From Cyprinodon diabolis (lineage: Eukaryota > Chordata > Actinopteri > Cyprinodontiformes > Cyprinodontidae), in contig CM060076.1 in the NCBI GenBank assembly GCA_030533445.1, forward strand, positions 28,494,103 to 28,558,102: a DNA stretch of 64,000 bases. Direction: 5' to 3'. The position numbers were made by a program, and so were the translations under genes. Within the stretch, counting starts at the first letter, position 1, and each line of letters opens with the position of its first letter. Below are positions 1 through 12,000 of the stretch, piece after piece. The notes beneath the pieces are model-generated. The model ran no database searches, was not told the origin of the DNA, and worked only from the letters and a program-made list of their open reading frames with translations.

Positions 1-2
1 AT

Positions 3-2364
3 GCCTCCCAGGAAGGATTAGGGGCTGTGTTATACCAGAGACAGAATGGCAAGATGGTAGTAATAGGCTACGGTTCCAGGACTCTAACCCCGCCTGAAAA
101 AAACTACCACATGCACTCAGGGAAATTGGAGTTTTTGGCTCTAAAATGGGCAATATGTGAACGATTTCGTGATTATCTTTATCATGCCCCACACTTCGTA
201 GTTTATACAGACAACAATCCATTAACTTACATTCTCTCAACAGCTAAGCTTAATGAGACAGGTCATAGGTGGGTGGGTGAGCTGTCTGAGTTTGACTTTT
301 CGATAAAGTATAGGCCAGGAAAGAGTAACGCAGATGCGGATGGCCTATCCCGCATGCCATTAGACATAAATGCGTTCATGACACAGTGTACAGAGGAGGT
401 GGGTCAGGAAGTGTTCAGTGCAGCAGTGCAGGGACTCTGTGTGCAGGGAGACACTCCCCCAGTCTGGGTAGCTACCGTCCCAATAGAAGCACTAGATTTA
501 GTAGGAGATCCAAGTGCACAGCCCCAGACTAGGTCTCTGACACCAGAACAGATTCGAGACAGTCAGGAAAAAGACCCTGTCATAGGCCCAGTCCTGCGTT
601 ACAAGAGAAACAATCAGCACCCACCCAGGAGAGTTCTTAAAGCAGAACCAGCGGATGTCAGAGTATTAATGAGACAGTGGGCAAAGTTGTATGTAAATGA
701 GGATGGAATTCTCTTTAGGAGAGTGGGAGATAAACATCAGCTTCTTCTACCAAAAGAACATCATCAAGTGGTATTTAATGAGCTTCACAGAGAAATGGGA
801 CATCTTGGGGTTGAGAGGACTGTAAACCTGATCCAAGATCGGTTCTACTGGGCTCGGATGTACTCCGACATAGAACACTTTGTCACCCAAGAGTGTGAGT
901 GTCTCAAGGCAAAGCAACCTCACAAAACAACCAGGGCCCCCATGACAACCATTGTCACAACACGGCCAGGGGAGATGATATGCATTGACTTTCTGCACTT
1001 GGAGACATGCAAACAGGGGTTCGAGTACATTCTTATTGTGATAGATCATTTCACTGGTTTTGCCCAAGCCTATGCCACGAAAAATTAGTCTGCTAGAACT
1101 GTGGTCGACAAACTTTTCAATGATTTTGCCTTGCGTGTTGGATTTCCAGAGAGGATTCATCACGACATGGGAAGAGAGTTTAACAACCAATTAATGGATC
1201 AACTACAGAGGAGCTGTGATGTGCGTGGGTCCCATACAACATGTTACCATCCTCAAGGTAATGGGAAATGTGAGAGATTTAACAGGACTATCTTATCTAT
1301 GCTTCGCACCCTCACAAATGAACAAAAGGCAGACTGGAAAAGCTCATTGTCAAAACTGGTGCATGCCTACAATTGCACCCGCAGTGGGGTCACTGGGTTT
1401 TCCCCCTACTACCTACTGTATGGAAGGTCACCTCGTTTGCCAGTAGACCTGCTTTTCAAGAGAAGCAAAAGAGACATATGCTGAGTATGTACAGAACTGG
1501 CAAAAACGGATGCAACAAGCCTACGAGATCGCATCTAAAACAGCAGCTCGGGAAGCTCTACGAGGCAAGAAAGGTTATGACAAAAGAGCATATGGAGCCG
1601 ACTTGCAACAGGGTGGACGAGTGCTTGTACGTAACCTGTCAGAGAGGGGTGGCCCTGGGAAACTGCGGGCCTACTGGGAACCGAAAGTGCATGTGGTGGT
1701 GAGAAGGAGGAGCAGTGACAGCCCAGTGTATGAAGTGGAGCCAGAGGGTGGAGGTAAGAGACGTGTTTTGCATCGAAACCTCCTACTCCCATGTGACAGT
1801 CTGCCCCTGGAAAAACCAGAACCAGGCCCTACTAAACGACAAGAGAGGATACCACCATGGACAAAAAGAAGGAAACAGCAAATCCCCGAACCAGAGGAGG
1901 ATTCGGACAGTGATGAAATTGAGCTGGTGTGTCGTTTCCCAGACGACCAGGAAGTAACAAGGCAGAGAACTGTGGACTTGGATCCAGAGGCGGAGTCATT
2001 TACACCATCACACACCCTGCAAAATCGAGTGCCAGATCTGGAAGATGGAACGATGGCTCAGGAGGACGCAGAGACTGACAACAGAGGCATCGCAGCTGAC
2101 GGAGGCAAGGTGAACGACACTACAGAGGCCAGGGAAAGTCTGCAAGAGTCGTCAGAGGAGGATGATCCTGACCCTCCACCAGTGACAAGCTACCCGCAGC
2201 GACATCGGCACCGTCCCCAGATTCTGACCTACAATGCCTTGGGTGAGCCAACGTGGGTGAAAGCCGGTGCGGAGAGCCTGCCAGTCGTGAGTATGACTCC
2301 AGCCTGCGAACCACCAACCATGTGGCGTCCATGGACATCTCTGGATACTGAGGTAATGGGTTGA
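3..2364 (+). pseudogene. Ty3/gypsy retrotransposon pol, 3' part (RNase H, integrase), broken
   Basis: The 5' part of the element lies outside the window. The reading opens in frame from position 3 with an RNase H start (ASQEGLGAVLYQ) and carries YTDNNPLTYI. An integrase HHCC finger follows (LHREMGHLG, then CEC near 895). The integrase core has its first Asp at 987-989 (CIDF), its second at 1164-1166 (HHDMGREF) and its Glu at 1272-1274 (KCERFN); 35 residues separate the last two, as expected for DD35E. A GPF/Y-like C-terminal domain follows near 1640-1790 (GPGKLRAYW, then VLHRNLL), with an acidic, proline-rich tail to the stop at 2362-2364. Two lesions break it: an in-frame TAG at 1086-1088 and a frameshift at about 1465-1484. 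The protein would have served element replication and integration. The copy is judged defective. Confidence 0.93.
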
Positions 2365-2770
2365 ACTCACACAACCATGAATCTAGCTGCAAGAAAATTG
2401 ACTCAAAAGGTAAAAGGACAATGGTGAAATTGGATGGAGTGAAGAGAAGCTTCCAGGAGAATGTATTGAAGTAGTACTGTACAGATAGAGACGGGTAACA
2501 GACTAAAAGAACTGAGGCCGATATGAGTTCTGTTACATGAGAGTGTTGATCCAAATAGGGTTCAAAGTACAGTAGCTGATGTTTACTGGTATTAGGGCTA
2601 AATTGTCCAGATACTTTGATGAATGAGTACTAATTGTATGTCATGTCAATGGCGGCACAGAGAAAAAAAAAAAAATTACATCATAAGTAATACCATGTTA
2701 TCAGTAAGAAACTTCAATATGTGGCATGGTACATTTTGGGTATCAGAAATGTCTGTGGACATTTGTTATT

Positions 2771-2781
2771 GGGGAGGAGAG
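2771..2781 (+). other. Polypurine tract of the gypsy element
   Basis: An uninterrupted purine run (GGGGAGGAGAG) lies directly before TGTGGCATAC. This is the expected plus-strand priming site and marks the start of the 3' LTR. Confidence 0.6.
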
Positions 2782-2961
2782 TGTGGCATACAGAGCCATC
2801 AGTAGGTTAAAATATCCACCCCATAATCAAAAACATGTTAAATCTGATATAAATGTACCACTGTTTATGTTCAAATTGTGGTGAATTTATTTTCTAATAA
2901 GTGCAGGTGATTTTGTTATTTCGAAATTAGTTATTGAACAGAAGTCACTGTCGACCCCTGA

Positions 2962-2975
2962 CCAGCAGAGGGCGC
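2962..2975 (+). promoter_or_regulatory. CTCF-like core motif within the LTR
   Basis: CCAGCAGAGGGCGC fits the vertebrate CTCF core consensus (CCASYAGRKGGCRS) at every position. Only the motif is seen; binding is inferred. Confidence 0.4.
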
Positions 2976-2982
2976 GTTCGCC

Positions 2983-3093
2983 ACACTGTGTGTTCTCGGT
3001 CATTCAGAGAATGAGGACACGTATAAACTGTGAAGCTGATATACGTGTGTGGCGAACTCTGATTCTAATATCAACATTTTTGGCTCTTTGCAG
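2983..3093 (+). repeat. 111-bp direct repeat, first copy (in LTR)
   Basis: It differs from 3626-3736 by a single base that I can see (CGGTC versus CGTTC) and is followed by a splice-donor-like GTAAGAAG. Confidence 0.85.
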
Positions 3094-3448
3094 GTAAGAA
3101 GGGAGGGTGGGAACTGTGAGTTGATTTGCGAATATGTCCGACGTGAGTTAATGATCTCAGCTGATTTGTGGCGTTGTTGTTGATATTGTTCAGCCAACTG
3201 AAAGAAGTTAGCTTATAGTTAGCATGGGTTGCTAGCTACCGTGAGTGAGCGCGAGGCTGGAGAGGAAACAATGAGTCTCTACTCGGGAGTAGTTTGTCAA
3301 GCTGAGTAAATAATCTAAAGTAAGGCATGATTGATCTAATTAACAGATATCTGAATCAGTTCACAATGTTTGTTAAATATGATTGGTTGACTGTATTTGA
3401 GAAAATATGCTATAGAAGGATAAACTTTTGTTTAATATTAGCTGAGAA

Positions 3449-3625
3449 CATGATTTATTGTTTATATTTTGGTGCAGAAGTTTATGATTTTTCTGATTAT
3501 AATAGATGGTAAGGATATGATTCATTGTTTGTATTGTGTTGCAGAAGTTCATGATTTTTCTGTGTTTAGAATATATGCAAAAGTTATGGTTTATTGTGAA
3601 TATGTTGGTGGAGAAGTTCAAAATG
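3449..3625 (+). repeat. Tandem repeat of about 69 bp, 2.5 units
   Basis: The units start near 3449, 3518 and 3587. Each has TATGATTTATTGTTTATA-like sequence followed by GCAGAAGTTTATGATTTTTC-like sequence, with substitutions between units. It resembles the enhancer-type tandem repeats often found in the U3 of LTRs. Confidence 0.7.
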
Positions 3626-3736
3626 ACACTGTGTGTTCTCGTTCATTCAGAGAATGAGGACACGTATAAACTGTGAAGCTGATATACGTGTGTGGCGAAC
3701 TCTGATTCTAATATCAACATTTTTGGCTCTTTGCAG
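3626..3736 (+). repeat. 111-bp direct repeat, second copy (in LTR)
   Basis: Second copy of 2983-3093. It is followed by AAAAATAAAGC, which contains the polyadenylation signal. Confidence 0.85.
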
Positions 3737-3801
3737 AAAAATAAAGCGGAATTTCAAATTAAATGTGTAGTGGAGACAGCTTCATTCTGTACCACGCTAC
3801 A

Positions 3802-5340
3802 TATGCATGCATCCTTTGAGAGTTAGTACATGCATCTTCTGCTCGGCTAGGCAACAATGGGTCAAGGCTAGGGCAAGCTGGCCAGAGCAACAGCAAGGAA
3901 CAAGTTAAGTGGATACCCATGCTGCATTAATGAAGGGAACGGCAGAACCTGGCAACCCAAGCACGTAAACCACAAGCCCCTGGAAGAACTTCAAAGGCCT
4001 GACTGGCTCATCAACTAGCAGGGAGTTAACCCCGTCTGACAAGATATGGCACACACTCAGAGGAGAGAGAAAGCACCTCGCCTCACTGTGTAACTACGCA
4101 GTGTTTCTGTGTAGGAGTGTGATCTGGAAGGGGGAAAAAAGCCACATTTGTTATGTAGATAAGAATGTAAAAACGCATGTCTTGGCATGTAATGACAGCA
4201 ATGAATTACTTCATGGTTAAAGAGACGTAGTACATGTGGAGTGAGTTGAGTCAAAGTTAAAGTGTCAGCTGGATTATGCAACCTAAGGACATCCTGTGTA
4301 TCCCAGCAAACGTTAAACACAGACTACATGGAATCGACTTTGTACTCAAGGTTTTCAACAACCTGCCTGTCTATCAAAAAAATCCTACTGAATTAGTGAA
4401 ATCTGTCTGACAAAGAAATTCTTTGTTCTTTTTTTTTTTTTTTTTTAGACCTAACCATTATCAAAGCCCAATAGAAGAATACAATGCTTCAAGCTTTGCA
4501 ACCAGTATATCTGAGACTCTTAATTTGAAAAGAAAAAAGGAAAATTGTTCTGTTGGTTTTCTGGTCGGTCAGAAATGTGGTTTCTAAGCCCTGACAACGC
4601 TTATTCCAGTTTCAAATTGTTTGTTTCAAAGTGGCATAGGCATGGGTTACAACCCCCCGCCCCCCCCCAAAAAAAAAAAAAAACACAATTATGGACAGCT
4701 TCAACCTACTCTAGAGTTGGCATATGCATAAAAAATCTCTATGGCTGCTAATCTATATGGCAGTTTAACCCTTTGTGGAGAATGTGGACCTTCATGATGC
4801 ACAAATTTGAAAAAGTTTAAAGAAAAAGTGGTTGATCTAAACTTAGAACAGAGTATTTAAAACAGACTTCTAGGTTTGGAAAATCTTTAAACAACTAGAG
4901 AAAACTGTTTAGCCATCTCTCTGTTTGGGAAAAGAGCGACGTACCTCTGCCCATCCCCCCCACGGGTTGCCACACACTGAAAGCCAGCAGGTTTATAGAA
5001 ACTACTATACATTTGTATTCATTTACAAAAAGGACAAATTTGGCTGTTTGAAAATAACTCCCTGCACAAAAAAAATGTTGCATTGTTCTAAAAGTTGAGC
5101 TGAAAAAATATGAGTGACATGTTTGTAAAAAAAAAAACAAAACAAAAAAAACGACTGCATGCCACAGCAGGGCAGATAGCCAAACAAAGCCAAGCTATTA
5201 TTACTGCCTTCCAAAAGAGCAAAATGGCAAAAGTTATAATAACCTGTTCCATAAGCTCTATATCAATTTAAGGTGTTATTCTTTATTTTTGGTCAGGTCT
5301 TTAAAATGAAAACTACGCCTTTTATAGTTACAATGAATGT
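3802..5340. other. Non-coding stretch, no gene seen
   Basis: AT-rich sequence with a T run at 4429-4446 and a C run followed by an A run near 4656-4683. No reading frame is longer than chance, and I recognise no element. Confidence 0.6.
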
Positions 5341-5344
5341 CAGT

Positions 5345-5556
5345 CCTCATAATAATAATTGAACTTCATTGATCTCACATTGGAGAAATTTACCTCTGCA
5401 TTTACCCAATTCCTTTGGGGCGCAGTGGGCTGCCATCGTGGGGCGGCTGAGGTGCAATCGGGGGTTAAGGGTCTTGCTCAGAGACCCAGTTTAGCAGTCT
5501 GTGGAAGTGGGGCTCGAACTCAGAACCTCAGGATTCAAAGCTCTAAGTGGCTTTAA
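5345..5556 (-). mobile_element. tRNA-derived SINE, minus orientation
   Basis: Read on the minus strand, this matches the SINE at 51820-52035: a tRNA-like head (GTTCGAGCCCCAC region), the body with AAGACCCTTAACCCC and CCCACTGC, and the tail GATCAATGAAGTTCAATTAT. It is diverged, and the A-box end is truncated near 5556. Confidence 0.75.
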
Positions 5557-7793
5557 TAAACTATTGTAGTAGCAATAAGAATAGCTTTCACTTTTCTGTT
5601 TTAAATAAAGCAATTACATCACAATTTTTCATTTTTTGTGTTTTATGGTTTACCGGGAATGTTTGCTTCAAACAAAGTTACATGTGAGTAGTTCAGGCTA
5701 AAAACAGGACCTGACAGAAGGCTTCTTACTACCTGCATCAATAATATAATGCAATTGGACCATCGTTTCCTCTCATGTGGCAAAGCACATATCAATTAGA
5801 CCTTTGAATCCAAGGCAAAATGACAGGGAGTCATTACTGACCTAATCTAATTACCTGCAATAATCACATCTCGTTATGCGTGTAATTATGATGTTGTAGC
5901 CACTTAACGCTGTGTGCAGGTCAGGTGGTCCTCACTAATGAATCAGGGCATGTGGAAACTGATGTCTGTCTATCTGGCTATCGATCAGTCAGTCAACATT
6001 GTCCCTGTCAGAGACGGGGAGAGACACGTTCCCTGTTTATTTATAGGCACTGCAGCAGATAGTGCTGCTATCACATACACGGGGAAGTGATGCATTTCTC
6101 AGCTGTCTCCTACTCTTGAGATCACCACCTTCTGCAGGGTCAGCGGACGTCTCCTTGCACCTTCAGGCCTGCAATCTAAAAATAGGCCGGTAGATGTGAC
6201 AAGTTTGTGTGCATCTCTACAGGGTGCAAACATGAAGTACATAATGATGTGTTAATGCATCAACGACCTTTAAAAGTAAGTTTACTTCCTATAATTGGGA
6301 CTTAAATATAAGACATTGGCTAAAGCTAAAAAATCTTTATCTTTTGATTAGGCTGAAAGAAAAACAATCAGGCAGTTCAGTTTAATCCTATGAATTCAAA
6401 ACTGCAGTCTAATATTTAGTCCCCAATCTTAATTGCAGTCCATGTATGAGTTCAGTGGCTATTCATTGCAAGACAATAACTGAAGGGATTATGTGACATT
6501 TGGAGATGGATTAGCTATGAGCTATTGTTCTTTTCTCGGCTGTTGTGCAACTTGCAAACTCACCCATATAGAATTTATGTTTTGTGTTATTCAGATGAAT
6601 ACTGAGCCTGTTAATTTTTTTGCTGTAAACCATATTCTTTAACCTGAACAAAGCAGCCTTCAATTTTCCAAGACATCTTAAAAACATCCCTAATATCAGG
6701 CTTGTCTGATATTAGATTGTGATGCAATAGTTTGTTCAATCAGACTATTATTCTCTGCTTTCATGCCACTGAAAGGTCAGCCATATGGTTTTAAAAACCT
6801 CTCAGTCTATATGTATTCCACTATACCATAGCTTGACTGATGAGTTTGTCTACTTAGGAATTTGCAAATCATTTTCTTGCAGGATTACAATCTACAGAGG
6901 CCTACAAAACTAATCACGCCCCTAGCACTTCATTATATTTTGTGCAATAGACAGATTTACATTACTTCCTGACCGTGAACAATATATAAAACATGAAAGA
7001 GGTCTTGTTATATATAGGATTTAATCTATCATGTATGCAATCCCAGGATGTCCCTCAGTCCATACAGGTTTTTAAGCCTTGTGTTATATTGAACAGGAAC
7101 TAAAACTGTCGGATCTCATTTCTCAGAGTGATTTTATTCCTGGTTTAAGAAATTATGCAGCATCAGAAAGTTCTCATTCTTATCCTTACTTTTTTCCCCA
7201 TTAGATTTATTAATTTGAGAATTTGCACACTGTATTTGCTCTCGTGCAAATAAGAACTTGTGTTTGAATGAAACCATCTCCGGTATGTGGTTTATTCCTT
7301 TATCTAAGTAATGAAAAGCGTAGACCTGCCAAGACGTGGCCTCCCACCTTAATCAAGAGGTTGAAGGAGGATTAACAAGAAATGCAAAGACATCCATATT
7401 GTTTCTGCAGGAGCAGCAAACATCTGCTGCTCAGATGGGAAGGAGAATACAATTTAAAACGTACTCGACTGACATGCCAAGAGAAAAGCGGCAAAAAGAA
7501 AGCCATTGTTGAAAGAAAATCCTGCTTTTAGTTTTCTAAAATCAATATAGGTGAGACAGTTTTTCTATGTTGAGACCAAAGCTAACTTGTATGCAAAAAA
7601 ACAAAACAAAAACTACACTGTCCATCACCCTGAACACACACTATACCCACCACAAACCATGGTGGTGGACGCATTATGCTTTGCAATGCCTCTCTACAGC
7701 AGGTGCGTGGGAAGATGGGTGGAGCAATGCAAAGGGGAATCTTCACAGGACAAATGTTAAAGGCTGCAAAATAGCAGTTTGACTCTACTTATA
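5557..7793. other. Non-coding stretch with possible conserved elements
   Basis: No gene or recognised transposon. Segments such as 5740-5990 are rich in TAATTA/ATTA homeodomain-type cores and have the balanced, low-repeat look of vertebrate conserved non-coding DNA. That impression rests on composition alone. Confidence 0.3.
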
Positions 7794-9013
7794 CACTCAC
7801 CTGCCACTTTATTAGGTACCCCATGCTAGTAACGGGTTGGACCCCCTTTTGCCTTCAGAACTGCCTCAATTCTTCGTGGCATAGATTCAACAAGGTGCTG
7901 GAAGCATTCCTCAGGGAGTTTGGTCCATATTGACATGATGGCATCACACAGTTGCCGCAGATTTATCGGCTGCACATCCATGATGCGAATCTCCCGTTCC
8001 ACCACATCCCAAAGATGCTCTATTGGATTGAGATCTGGTGACTGTGGAGGCCATTTGAGTACAGTGAACTCATTGTCATGTTCAAGAAACCAGTCTGAGA
8101 TGATTCCAGCTTTATGACATGGCGCATTATCCTGCTGAAAGTAGCCATCAGAAGTTGGGTACATTGTGGTCATAAAGGGATGGACATGGTCAGCAACAAT
8201 ACTCAGGTAGGCTGTGGCGTTGCAACGATGCTCAATTGGTACCAAGGGGCCCAAAGAGTGCCAAGAAAATATTCCCCACACCATGACACCACCACCACCA
8301 GCCTGAACCATTGATACAAGGCAGGATGGATCCATGCTTTCATGTTGTAGACGCCAAATTCGGACCCTACCATCCGAATGTCGCAGCAGAAATCAAGACT
8401 CATCAGACCAGGCAACGTTTTTCCAATCTTCTATTGTCCAATTTCGATGAGCTTGTGCAAATTGTAGCCTCAGTTTCCTGTTCTTAGCTGAAAGGAGTGG
8501 CACCCGGTGTGGTCTTCTGCTGCTGTAGCCCATCTGCCTCAAAGTTCGACGTACTGTGCGTTCAGAGATGCTCTTCTGCCCACCTTGGTTGTAACGGGTG
8601 ATTATTTGAGTCACTGTTGCCCTTCTATCAGCTCGAACCAGTCTGGCATTCTCCTCTGACCTCTGGCATCAACAAGGCATTTCCGCCCACAGAACTGCCG
8701 CTCACTGGATGTTTTTTCTTTTTCGGACCATTCTCTGTAAACCCTAAAGATGGTTGTGCGTGAAAATCCCAGTAGATCAGCAGTTTCTGAAATACTCAGA
8801 CCAGCCCTTCTGGCACCAACAATCATGCCACGTTCAAAGTCACTCAAATCACCTTTCTTCCCCATACTGATGCTCGGTTTGAACTGCAGGAGATTTTCTT
8901 GACCATGTCTACATGCCTAAATGCACTGAGTTGCCGCCATGTGATTGGCTGCTTAAAAATTAAGTGTTAACGGGCAGTTGGACATGTGTACCTAATAAAG
9001 TGGCCGGTGAGTG
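7794..9013 (-). mobile_element. Tc1/mariner DNA transposon, DD36E type, nearly full length
   Basis: Terminal inverted repeats of about 28 bp (CACTCACCTGCCACTTTATT on the left, CACTCACCGGCCACTTTATT on the complement at the right) are flanked by TA at 7792-7793 and 9014-9015, the standard Tc1/mariner target duplication. The element is 1,220 bp and carries one transposase gene on the minus strand with two disabling lesions. The ends differ at only a few positions, so the insertion is not very old. Confidence 0.95.
7826..8865 (-). pseudogene. Tc1/mariner transposase, broken by one frameshift and one stop
   Basis: The start is the ATG at 8863-8865 (MGKKGDLSDFERG). The N-terminal paired-type helix-turn-helix is at residues about 5-55 (SISETADLLGFSRTTIFRVY). 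A frameshift falls at about 8635-8670, before the region read as TRYNQGGQKSISERTVRRTL. The catalytic domain follows: first Asp at 8402-8404 (WSDES), second at 8129-8131 (QQDNAPCH), Glu at 8018-8020 (SPDLNPIEHLWD). I count 36 residues between the second Asp and the Glu. An in-frame TGA at 8393-8395, two codons after the first catalytic Asp-Glu pair, stands where Arg (CGA) is usual and fits a CpG transition. The enzyme would cut and paste the element at TA sites; this copy cannot encode it whole. Confidence 0.93.
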
Positions 9014-9015
9014 TA

Positions 9016-12000
9016 CAGTCAGGGAGAATATAGAATGGCTTCAAGCAAATCCACCTGTTTTAGGGACCCAGTCAAAGTTGATCTAAGAATCTGTGAAAAA
9101 ATCTTCAATATGAAGCTTGGACTATTCTACCCATTAGAATAGAAAAAAAAAACATCTAAATCTCTTGGAAAACATCAATTTAACAAATATTCTTGTGGTT
9201 GTGAGCTGGACTTTCATATACATCTCACTGCATTTAGTTTGTAACCTGAGAAAATATGGAAAACATGGCTCTGTGGCTTTATTTAGTAACATCTTTCAGC
9301 AATAACTGGAAAAATATAAGCAATAGGATAGTTTTACATGTTCATTTTGCTAACAGTTGTGCAGGTATGAATGAAATCCATGTTCAGATTTTATCAGATT
9401 GATAAAGGGGTGGGGGGGGGGGGTAATACATCATAGCTGGATTTTACCTCATACAAGCCGCAAACTAACGCAGTGTGTAAACAAACACCAGAGGGCCTTG
9501 TGGGTAGAAAAAGTCTTGAAGCCCACAGCCCTCTTTAACCCCATTCCTCATGGTTACCACGGTTTCAACACCACAATCCCCTCAGCCACCTTGTTTGCAT
9601 TAATCTGCATTTCTTCCAAAGCCTGTCTGACTGACTGCTGAGCTGGCAAAGGTTGTGCTTATGTAAGCAGGGCCTAACGGTGCGCAGTTAGATGGAAACT
9701 AGAGGAAGTTCCCTCCATAAGTACAGCCCTGAAACCCCTTTATTATCGGAAGCTGAAAAATCCCATCTGCCATGTGGGCTCTGAGACAATCTGCAAACCA
9801 GAACCACTTCTTCAAATCCAGTGAAAACAATCTTTTTCTTTCCAATGACTTCATGTTGTGGTGTCATTAGTGTATGCCCAAATAATTGACCATGATTTTT
9901 TTCAGAATGCAAATCCCAGAAAGAAGGAAGAGCAAGACAAGCTTCAACTTGTAGCTCTGCTACTCTATACAAGTAAGACAAACACTCCCTACCCTACTGA
10001 TCCGATCTAAATCACCACAGGAAGTTTTACCTGCGACAACATGCAGGAGATGCAGAAAGAGACACAGCAGAAATCAGAAAACAAATCATTACTGGAATTT
10101 TCCCCAAATCCATCCATCCAACCACACGGATAAACATTAAGAAGCACATTCCTCAATTGTCTGGACCTTTTGCAACTTTTCATCGACCCATGCAGGGTAA
10201 AAGAGATCTGTGAAGGGCTATTAGCACAGTAATTGCCACAAAGACAAAGAGCTCTTACGTAAGAGCGGTGCGGACAGACGGTTATCTCATCCCGACCACA
10301 ACTAGAAACCGTAATGACATTGGACCGGTGCTCTGCAGCCATCCGCTTGCTCCGGCAGAATTAGATGAAACTAAATAAAGACGGCAGCTCTTAGACTTTA
10401 CGGACGTCTGGAAAAATAAAGCCATTGGAAGGGTAACACGAGAATGACAGCAAGGTGCAATGTTCATCAGGGAAACAAGGAAAGCAGGACAGAGAGGACA
10501 AACACTGTCTCAATAAACACCACTGAATCCTGAAGCATAAACAATGAACTATAAATGCTTACACTGACAGAGATGTTAAGTGATAGACCTTAAGCTAAAA
10601 AAATATTAAAAAGCCAAATGCTGAGTTAACTTTGTTTCCCAAAGTTTTTTTTTAAAGTTTTCAGTTAAAAATAAAAGCAAAATTTGAATTTCTACAGTAA
10701 TAGTACAGTTCAGTTTAGTTTGTCCTGCTGCCTACATGTTCAGTACCACTACCACTACTACTGATATAGCGTTCCTGTAAAGTTGCCCACTTCCAGCTGT
10801 AGTATACCAGCACCACCGAGAGTACAATACTTTGTCATCACGGGACTTATTGCTAAAAATGGAAATGATACATTGTTATCCTCTTGTGTTGCTTATGGAA
10901 GTTTGAACCACAGTAATTGTGAAATCCAACTGGGTTTCAAACTAGAAATCCATATAAACTGAGCTCTGATTAAAGTGAAAGGCACCATAAGATCGTTCAT
11001 TAAAAAAAAAAAAGGTGAATTACTGGTAAATATATGAAAACAGGTGAATTAAAGTAAATGTTTCTCAATACAAATTGGCAAAAAAAAAAATATATATATA
11101 AAATGAAATCTGACATTTACAGATAAGTCTAAAATTACAATGAATTTTTTTTAAGCTGAAAGCAATATTAATGCTTTATCAGTCAGATCACCAGACTGGA
11201 AACAGATAGATTTAGACTTAGACAGATTTATTTTGTCATTTTGTACACACAAGTGTAAATCAAAAGAAATTTCGTTTCGAACAGCTCTCTAGAAATTTTC
11301 ATTGTTGAAAGTGCAGCCTTGCTAAAGTAAGCAGCAGTTGTTGTTGAGCTGCTACTACTGACTCCAGCTCCTGAAGCACTCACTTCTCCTAGCTCAGGGG
11401 AGGAAATAATCAGATATATACTATATATAATATATAATAATCAGATAGGAAATCTGTATAGGAATCTTAAGATTTGGCTAATGTTAAGGTAACATTTCAA
11501 ACTTGAAACTCTATAAGAATTATATATAATGTTTAAAGCCAATAAATAATATACACAATTTCACCAGTTATAGAGAAACATACACTATTGTTTAAATCTA
11601 AATGCAAAATATGCATATTTCTGTAAAAACCTGCACCCTTTTTTCATTGTTGTAATATCTACTGAGGTATCCATGTCATTTTCCTATCAGAATTATCATT
11701 TTGTGTTTAAAAAAAAGATAATTTTATCAGAATGTAATGGGGTTATAGGTAACATCAGGCTTAAATGTAGGTACAGAAAACTTTAAAACGTAAATGAAAC
11801 TATACGTTAAAGGAAAAACCCTAAACAATTTATCCAAAACATCTCAACATTTGAAGAAACATTTTTTTCTTTTAAAAGATAACCTCTACTTATTTAAGAT
11901 TTAAATAAAAAGTACCATATATCTTAGAGTTGCAGCTTTTTTTCATTACAGGTGTAGATTTATGGTATTTTTAGTTTTTTGAAGGCTAACCATAGAAACA

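Larger units (their letters stand above)
2782..3801 (+). repeat. Probable 3' LTR of the gypsy element, with internal repeats
   Basis: The segment starts with TGTGG right after the polypurine tract, and I end it at CCACGCTACA, giving TG...CA ends and about 1,020 bp. The 3' boundary is inferred, because the 5' LTR is not in the window. It holds two nearly identical 111-bp blocks (2983-3093 and 3626-3736), a tandem array of about 69 bp (3449-3625) and an AATAAA polyadenylation signal just after the second block. The first 111-bp block ends GCAG followed by GTAAGAAG. The second ends TTTGCAG followed by AAAAATAAAG. Together they look like the donor and acceptor edges of an intron. Confidence 0.6.

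Noticed and set aside
747..1190. Minus-strand 147-codon frame over the gypsy integrase
   Set aside because: It is antisense to the recognised integrase motifs and has no features of its own.
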